Below, piece after piece: positions 24,861 to 64,000 of a stretch of DNA of 64,000 nt (position 1 is the first letter of the stretch; each line of letters begins with the position of its first letter). The notes under the pieces are model-generated. The model made no database searches, was not told the DNA's origin, and saw nothing but the letters and a program-made list of their open reading frames with translations. Source of the stretch: Lutjanus erythropterus (Eukaryota > Chordata > Actinopteri > Lutjaniformes > Lutjanidae); NCBI GenBank assembly GCA_020091685.1, contig CM034599.1, forward strand, positions 23,063,928 to 23,127,927. Direction: 5' to 3'. The position numbers and the translations under genes were made by a program.

Positions 24861-27689
24861 AGAGAGATTTTTACTGTTTTTGTGATTGTTTTTCTCATTT
24901 TCATGTTTTTCTTTAAGTTTCCTTCCTCAACACATGGCTCCACTTGCCAAAGTAATGTCAAATAAGAAAAGATTCCTACCATTTCTGGACTAACTATACA
25001 TTTTTAATTGGGTAAATTCTTATTGGCGATTCATAGATTAATGATTAATCATTAACATTCTTAGCCAGAGAGCGAGAGATTACTAAACTCTGACTAGTTA
25101 TGAGGACATGAATGACAGTTTACAGATTTACTGTCCAAAAGAAAAGATCTGATTTTTGAAGGGTTATGAGAGGTTATGAAAGCAGGACTGAACCATTCAT
25201 TTAACATGTTTGTCTTAAATGACGGCTTTTTCTGAGTTATAAACTTTTTATTTTTCTAGAGTTATTACAGTAATTGACCTGCAGTGTGTATTTATGTAAG
25301 TTTCAGACAAAACCATTAGTTGATATTCTATAGCGTCCCGTGGGCCGAGGTGCTTACTTTAGCCTGTGAATTAAGTGTTCTGCCAGTGTACTTTCTGTGA
25401 TGAAGCCAAATCTGTCAGCATCTGTATGCTCAAACTCAAACTTAAGTGTCAAGCCCCATCTGTTGACACATTCCACAAGTGTTTCCAAACAGGAAAACAG
25501 TTCCATGATCCCATTTTGATATGTGTTAATAATGCAGTAATAGCCAAACACCTCAGCTCTGTGCCAGGAACAGCTAACCGTCTGCAGTAGTAGCCTAATA
25601 TTAAAGCTCTCCTGCTGTGTATGAGAGTTTTTGCTGTCACAATCCCTCCATTTAGCCTGCTTGGGGCACAAAGCAGGCCTGGCAAGACAGAGGTGCAATT
25701 ACCATTTACAGCAGGAAATCCTCAGAGGTTATTCAGTGCAGGACTATATTCATAAAATTATGAGCACGCACAAAAACAGAGGATATAATATCTACACCAA
25801 CAGGAAAAGGCAGAGAAACCATAATATCTCCTATTACTGTTAGAGGTTGACCTATATGACCACTCTGGTTGTAACCATACTCCTAAAGTGAGTACAGCAA
25901 TATAGTCACTTGTAAACTAGTGATGTTGTGCTCATTGTATCTCTTAATACTGTTACTATGGAACTCAAAGGAATAGATAAGCCCAAATCAAAAATACACA
26001 TTTTCCTTTTACCTGTAGCGCTGTTTACATTGTTTTGGTGTGAGCTGCTGAGTTTTGGAAATATCAGCTGTAGGCGTGTGTGCCTCCTCTTCCATATAAC
26101 GGGCCTAGACGGCACACACCTTGTGATGCTCAAGGCACCAAAAAACACATTTGAACAACTCATCACCAGTGTCTCTTTCCAGAAATCATGACCCAGTCAC
26201 GCAGAATAACCCACAGACCATGTTGTGGGCAGTGTCACGTAGGAACTATATTCTTTCTACCGAACTACACCTGCCAACCATATCAACGTGCAGAAGGGAG
26301 CATATATCCACTCATGGGTGAGAGGCTACAGCTCAGCCGAGGATGACGCCATTAAGGTATACATCTTCAGCTGCGAATGTGATCATACTTGCCTAACTCT
26401 GACACCGTTAAAATAGAGAGGTTTATAGACTTTGTTTCCTGCATTCTGGTTACTTAAAAAAATGAACATAACCAAATAAAGTACACATTCTTTTACAAAG
26501 AGATCCCTGCAGATGATTTATAAATCATATCATAAATATCACAAATTGGGAGAAATATGGAAGGATTGTGATCCTGGACGGATACCAGGAGAGGGCAGAG
26601 AAAAACATGAGTCTCCCAGGAAAATGGGAGGGTTAGCAAGTATAGGTGTGGATCGGTGGACAGAAAGTAGTTCCAACATGAAACTGCTCACAGCGAGGCC
26701 TGATTACTGGAAAAAGACATTGCTGCAGAATTTTTCAAATGTATATTTGGTTCTTTGAGCACCACAAGCCAGCGAGTGCCGTCGAGTTCAATTATACTGG
26801 AGAGAAGAACTATTACCTCTATGGCTGATATCTCCAAAAGTCAGCAACCTACACCAAACAATCTATACACTACAGGTTAGAGGCTGACATTTTTTGGGAT
26901 TCCTGCAGGATGGGAGAGAATTTCACTTTTAATCGCAGGACTAAGGTGGGACAAGAAAAACAGTCAATGAGAGCAGGAATCATAATGACAATAGGTCAAT
27001 TTTTTATACATAAAAACATGTGTAATGTTGTGTGTGGACTGTGGGTTGACAAGAACAGGATGGGACCATACACTTATTATAGAAGTAGATCTAGTTATGA
27101 CTCTTTCTGTTGTGAAATTCTGATCCATGGACGTTTTATATTTGTAAATATTTCCTCAAGCTTAAAAAAGCTATTTCTGTGTGTCATGTCCACAATGTAA
27201 AGCCTTTGGCCTGAGCAGGAACTGTGCATACTCTTTGGGCTGTATAACCAGGGAGAAAATCCAGAAGCTAGAAAACTTTTTTTGGCTTATGCGACAGGCG
27301 AGCAGCTCCCACTGGACTGGATGGATGCCATCTTTGCACACACTATATATGTCTATGGATGGAACAGGAATTGTTCTTCCATGTTTGAGACAGAAGGGGG
27401 TTGCAATGGACTTAGTTGAGTAAATTTAGAGATTAAAAGGTTATTAACTTATTAACTAAAAAAAATCCTTGTTAAAGTTTAAACTGTGACAGGTCAGGAC
27501 ACATTCTGCATGCTTGCAGGCAGAACAGGTAAGAGCTTGCCTGTCATGCATGCTAAAGTCAAAGCCATCATCAAGGGTTCGCCTTCATTTTTTGTATTAC
27601 AAGCTACAGAGCAAAAGTAATGATATTTGGAAACTTTAAGTGATGGTTAAGCACACTGGCACTGGTATATGCACATGCTGAATCACATG
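24861..27689. other. aopep 5' intron, no coding feature seen
   Basis: AT-rich unique-looking sequence between the candidate promoter and the first coding exon. Several 60-90 codon frames exist on both strands, but none shows a domain, codon bias or splice context. Confidence 0.5.
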
Positions 27690-27990
27690 GGAAGACCTGA
27701 CAGCGCGACAAACGAGTTTGAGAGAGTGACTTCACATCACAAGTCCGCTTTCTGCCGTTCAAAACTCAGCGTCCGAAACTACGGCGGCCGAGTCTCCAGA
27801 AATAAACCAGCTTCCCTGTGGCTAACAGTCTGTTTCATATCCATGGACCTCGAAAAACTACTATCTACAAACCGCTGGGAAACACAAGTACTCGTTTGCC
27901 GTGTATGAAATCTACAACCAACCTGTATCCGGAAATATCGACGTCGAGCAGTGATGGCGTCATACGGACGCGACAAGAGCAGATTGTAGT
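27690..27990 (-). promoter_or_regulatory. aopep: CpG-rich patch, candidate aopep promoter and 5' noncoding exon
   Basis: This 300-base patch is much denser in CpG than the surrounding DNA (clusters such as ggcggccgag, atcgacgtcgag, tcatacggacgcgac). It contains an ETS-type CCGGAAAT core on the plus strand. On the minus strand a possible donor (ATACAG/gttggt) lies at 27,922. It sits 3.3 kb upstream of the first aopep coding exon, which has an acceptor at 24,433, so an upstream noncoding exon must exist. The assignment is by position and base composition only. Confidence 0.4.
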
Positions 27991-28189
27991 TTTTCCCTCA
28001 GGTTCTTCCTGCCTTCTGAACTCGCTTTGCAGTTAATATTCAAGCTTAATAAGCGGAAAAAAACCTTTAGTAGGTGCTTAACATGTGCTTTATTCATCAG
28101 AAAGGACAAAGTCTGATCTTCGAAGTCAGTTTCTGCCACTGTGATTATAAAACAAAGATCATCTGAGTCATTATAACCAGAAGCTTTCT

Positions 28190-28440
28190 CAATTTAATGA
28201 CTTAATATCTTAAAATATTAAGTTTGTATCCCTAACTGAGAAACCCTGAGAGGGTTAAGTGTCTCGAAATAAGGTCCTAATTTTGAGTGTTTTTCATAAT
28301 TTTGAGATGCTTAGCGATTATTTTGAGATAATCCTTATTTTGAGATTCTAAGTCATGATTTTGACAATCATTTTGAAAACGTTTCTCATTATTTTGAGAT
28401 ACTAACTCACATTTTGATAAAGTAATAATGACTTACTTGC
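28190..28440. repeat. Degenerate tandem ATTTTGAGATAnnAA repeat
   Basis: Five or more imperfect units of the type TTATTTTGAGATACTAA in direct order. Similar AAGTCATAAT-type units occur at 33.82-34.10 kb. Confidence 0.7.
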
Positions 28441-28469
28441 TATTTTTAAAATCAGAGATCAATAAAATT

Positions 28470-29528
28470 TAGTGCTGTCAGGCGATTAAAAAAATTAATC
28501 TAATTAATTACAGGATTTGTAATTAATTAATCTAATTAATCGCATTTTAATCTCATATCTGCTAAAGGTCCCCAAATAAAGAATTTGAATTCTAGGACAT
28601 TACAAAATTGTAGTGCATGACTAATCAATTGAATACACAAGGTACAAATCACTGCTTTCTTGTTAATAGTCCCGTCTTTGTTCTTTTTATAAATAAACTT
28701 GCCGTTCAAAGGTCCAAGTAAGCTTGCCTCGCTCTTAGGGCTGCAACGGATCAAAAAACTCATAGTTCGGATCATATCACAGGTTTGAGTCACGGATCGG
28801 ATCATTTTTTGGATCAGCAAAAAAGAAAAAAGTGGTGGGATTAGAGTTAAATTATTTTAAAAATGTAATAATAATGATAATAGTAATGATAATGGAAATA
28901 TATTAAAAACTTCAAACGTATACAGTGCTGTACTATGTATATACTATACATATATTAGATCATTATACACTGTACAGTATAATATACAACTACGCTCTGT
29001 AGTCTGGCTCAATGTCCCGCCTACAGCAGCACATCTGATTGGTTAGAAGTCACGATCAATCAGCAGACACACTGTGTGACAGACGGGGTGAGACAGAGCT
29101 GAAGCGGTGAGCAGAGAGGAGCTGTGTAGAAGTTAAGACAGCTGATATCACCAAAGTTTCAATGAACATCACAGTTTTATGATCTGTTTCTTTGGTGATA
29201 GCAGAGTTACATCAGAGAAAAAAGTTACGGCTTTTAAATCAGTCGCTCTTCACAGAGATGCGCTGCACACAGCAGCATCTGTCCTTCTGTTCACTGCAAC
29301 TCTGCATTGAGATTTCAGGTTTTATAACTTATACAAAAGTAACAGTGACAGTAAAACTATGATGCTCACATGTGGTCCGCGGATCACACGCGTGCCGAAC
29401 TCAATGGGCCAAATTTAAAATGCTTGCGCATTGACTTGCCACTCATGATTAATTGCGTTAATTTTTATAGCGCGTTAATTTGCAGCGTAATTAATTAATC
29501 TAATTAACGCGTTAAACTGACAGCCCTA
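28470..29528. mobile_element. hAT-superfamily non-autonomous element with perfect target duplication
   Basis: The element is bounded by TAGTGCTGTCA on the left and TGACAGCCCTA on the right (inverted repeats with one mismatch). It is flanked by the identical 8-mer ATAAAATT at 28,462-28,469 and 29,529-29,536. An 8-bp duplication is the hallmark of hAT transposition. Subterminal sequences are ATTAAT/TTAATT-rich inverted repeats. The interior holds a second, nested repeat and no transposase. Confidence 0.88.
28736..29400. repeat. Nested repeat inside the hAT element (GGGCTGCAACGGATC type)
   Basis: Begins TTAGGGCTGCAACGGATCAA, with repeated GATCGGATCA motifs, and extends to about GGTCCGCGGATC near 29.38 kb. 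It resembles another fish hAT-like family. Its own target duplication was not identified, so the limits are approximate. Confidence 0.5.
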
Positions 29529-30821
29529 ATAAAATTAATTGACTTAAATAAGTATAGTAAGCTATTTCAGAAAAATGTAACCCTAAAAAGTGGATAAAAT
29601 GGTTAATTAATTAGTGATGGTAGAGATAACTTGAATATTAAATCACTAATTTCCAGGAATAAAGTGATATGGTTCTGTAATAATAATGAGAAGAATAAGA
29701 ACAAGAAGAGGAAGAATGTACTCTTTTAAAGGACAATTTCAATTTCAATCAACTGAAAATCAAAGTTTAAAAACAGTTAATAAACACAGCCATGACAAAT
29801 GTGCATATATTAAGTTTTATTCAGGTGCGTCAACAGCATTGTATGCATGACAAGTTAAAAATCCACATTTGATAAAACACAAGTATGAACAGAAAAAATA
29901 ACTGATGAATAAACATAAATGCCTCTCCAGTAGTTCAATGCCAAAAATATCTATAATACCGTGTTTCAGCAATATATTGCATGTTTCAAAAACACTGTTG
30001 GTATACATTTTAATTTTCACCATTAATACACGTTGTATAATGTTTTCATCTTATTTAGCCATTTTAAAACATTCAACAGTTCATAGATAAGAGATGTACC
30101 TGGGAACAGAGTATTAATAATTAATATAAAATGTATACCCACTTTTGAAATGCAAAGCATGTTTACATTACTGAAATACAGTATGAGCTGCAACATAACA
30201 CCAATGAAATGAGCCGTTTCATGAATGTCAGATCATATTGGGTCGTCACTATTTAATACTGCAAAACAGTAGTAAATTTCTCCTCTGGAATGTATTCTGA
30301 AATATGGAGTAAACATAATTCACACTGCAAATCACAGCTGTGCAGAGTGACTTTTCAAAGTATTGCTTTTCTAGTTAAATATCTCAGTCCCCAAGTAAAT
30401 AAGGAATTAAATTTGGCACTGCGTGTATCGTTGGAAGTGGTTTATTTACAAACAGGTAGGGAAACTACTGGAACATACACTGTTACAGTACACTCAGTCA
30501 CTGAATCTTGCCTACTGAACAATATTTCCAATTAATATCATTATTATCGTTATTAGTCTAAAAATACATTTCCACAAAATAAAATGCAAAATATTTTTCA
30601 TACCTCTGTAAACATCTTTGTAACTATCTGATGTGAAACCTCTACTATATACAAAAAATGAATTTAGAAATAGGCCATGAGTAATATAGAGCCCCAGATA
30701 AGTATATCTGCCTCCTGTGAAATTACATCAGATAACTCTTAATAAGTTAATAACTCTTCTATTAGCTACTCAGCCACATGCTGTATATCCAATAATAAAA
30801 AGACAAGAATGTCCTTAAGAG

Positions 30822-32033
30822 TTGAAGGTCCAGTGTGTAGGATTTACTTACACCCACCATTGAAGTTGAAGACTCCTACCAACTTAATACCCATTGCCTC
30901 ACCCTCCCCTTCCAAGTGTGCAGAAGAAACCTATAGTGATTGCATAACTCACATAAAACTCAACAGACTGTCTCTACAGACAGTGTTTGGTTTGTCCATT
31001 CTGGGATACTGATGAAACATGGTGATGCAACATAGCAGACTCCCTTTGTAAATAAAGGACACCCTAAAAACTTAATATTTCGCCCCTGGGCTTTATCTGG
31101 ACCTTATCTGAAGTGGGACCAAAGCCTGTCGGACCCGCCTCCAAGTGGACTGTGATGGCGTCTAGCTGACTGCAGCAAATCGTGACAAACCCCTTCTCCC
31201 CTCAAACAAGTATGTATTGTGAGACGACTCATGTCAGTGCAGGAGAGCAGAAACAAAGGTGTTTTTTTGTGTCTGTGCGTTTTGTACTTTTGTAGCTTCT
31301 AACTGAATTCCAGTAGTTTGAAATTTAGTTTCTCTCCTGCGTCACTATTTGTAACTTCAGGTATCTGATTTAAGTTATAACTAATGAAAACCCAACATTT
31401 CCTTTGCTTTATAATAAAAGCTTTTAGGTAACAAAATAACTTTTGGACTTTTATGGTTAAGAATTTATAGGAAATTAAGTGTTTATCCACATATTTTAAA
31501 GCTGCTCAACCTGAGCTGAGCTTGTCTTCAGATAAAGACACACCTTCCAGTTAGTGACCCTGTCTTAATGAAGATGCAAATCCCCGCCGTGCTGGATTGA
31601 CACGCCGAGTCAAACCAAGCAAGCCAAGCCAGCACGTGTATGGAAAAGTACTCGTGTCTTGCCTCAGTAGATGCCCAGCCCAAACAGGCTTATGATGCAG
31701 ACTATCAATTTCCCTGTCAATAGGTCTGAAACCAAATATACAAATTATAGGAAAACATGAACGGTATAGTCTGTATGCCTTCATACTCGACATGCATTAA
31801 ATAAACTGATCTTATGTGCATGTAATCAAAGCTTGCCTCGTCGAACCGTGCGCTGCTATGTCTTGCAAAATCACGCCCATTCAGGTGAAATGCCAAGTTT
31901 TAGGGAGTCCTGTAGATATAAACAGCTCATCTTAAGGTAACAAAAGCATGATTCTTGATTCATGAATATTATATTCCATTTCTGCCATATTCTGCCGATA
32001 GATCCTTCTGAATCTTACACACTGGACCTTTAA
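30822..32033. mobile_element. TTAA-type DNA element with GGTCCAGTGTGTA inverted ends (1.2 kb)
   Basis: The left end reads TTGAAGGTCCAGTGTGTAGG. The right end on the minus strand reads TTAAAGGTCCAGTGTGTAAG, so the ends are inverted repeats of about 22 bases. Near the right end, ATGAATATTATATTCCATTT and TGCCGATAGATCCTTCTGAA are known subterminal motifs of this abundant fish family. It lies 0.75 kb downstream of the dock8 stop and has no long coding frame. Confidence 0.8.
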
Positions 32034-32776
32034 GACACATCATTATGTCTATTTTTCCAGTGCACAAATCCATCCATACTCTTGCTGCTCTAACTGGCAC
32101 ATGTCACGCATAGACGCCCCGAGTGGAATTTCAAAGGCCCTTTTAGCACACAGCAGAATCATTTATCATCACAGAGTACAAAGTGACTTCAGTATGGCAC
32201 CAAAATCTTCTACTCCAAACATTATCTAAATATACACAAATCCATTCACACATTTATAGACGCACACACACACAAGACATGAGCATTATTGGCACACACA
32301 CAGGCCCTGGGCCAGCAAGGACCTCGGAGAGGAACTCTAGTCTGCTTCTGTACCAACCCAGAGGAAACGTTTGCAGCATTATTAGGACTTGCAGTTATCT
32401 AAAAAAAATAAGGAAATCAACAGACCCAAAGCATCTGAAGATTTTACAGTGAAATGCTCAATAAGCTACACTTTGCTTGAGATTCCCACCTCCCTATTTC
32501 TATGTGCTCACTCTCCTTTTTTGCCTCCCGTAACGAACAACCATGAAATCTTAAAAGTGGACATGCAGCAGAAGTTAATAAACACTGCTAGACTGTTGAG
32601 AAAGTCCTCCATTGTGGACACGATGTACTGCTCAGTGCAGAGGAGTGCAAGGGTATCACCAGCAGTTCCCTTCTTCGTTCTCCTCTTTCATATTATCTTC
32701 TTTTTTCCTCTCTCGGTTGTGTGACAGCCTCCCTTCCTCTCCGTAGCTCTCTGTCTCTCAGACAAACCGTGGCATC

Positions 32777-64000
<31,224 letters not shown>

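Noticed and set aside
29817..30090. AT-rich frames on both strands near 30 kb
   Set aside because: Low-complexity AT-driven frames with no homologous motif.

Overview
The window looks like chromosomal DNA of a bony fish, probably a percomorph-type teleost. It carries intron-rich vertebrate genes with canonical GT-AG splice sites, abundant CA/GT microsatellites, and many families of short DNA-transposon repeats typical of teleosts. There are no bacterial-style operons. Two protein-coding genes are supported. Both lie on the minus strand, head to tail, and both run off the window. Almost every long open frame on the plus strand is a shadow of an exon or a by-product of repeats.

Right half (32,777 to beyond 64,000): the 3' part of dock8, a DOCK-C (zizimin-related) guanine-nucleotide exchange factor for Cdc42. 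I resolved 26 consecutive coding exons with acceptor, donor and phase. Their lengths sum to 3,513 nt, an uninterrupted frame of 1,170 codons plus stop. This corresponds to roughly the C-terminal 56 percent of a protein of about 2,100 residues. It covers the helical middle region and the whole catalytic DHR-2 domain (about residue 703 of the fragment onward), and ends in a 17-codon terminal exon.

Middle (about 24.4-32.8 kb): the intergenic interval. From the right it holds the dock8 3' flank, a 1.2-kb DNA element with matching ends, a nested hAT-superfamily insertion with a perfect 8-bp target-site duplication, and a CpG-rich patch at about 27.7-28.0 kb that is the best candidate for the aopep promoter.

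Left part (1 to 24.4 kb): the 5' end of aopep (aminopeptidase O, a zinc M1-family metalloprotease). Its first five coding exons lie at 24,396-19,582 with perfectly matching phases (503 codons plus 2 nt). No further exon could be found down to base 1, so the intron after exon 5 is at least 19.5 kb and the exons for the zinc-binding active site lie outside the window. That intron is filled with repeats (a Tc1-like remnant, a TTAA-ended MITE, simple repeats) and a few low-repeat stretches that could be conserved noncoding elements.

The two genes do not act in one known pathway; their adjacency is a matter of chromosome organisation. I found no evidence of an undescribed biological system. The observations most worth a second look are microsatellites lying directly on dock8 splice sites, a teleost repeat built from tandem GAACC/GGTTC units, a three-copy TTAA MITE family, and the dock8-aopep linkage.
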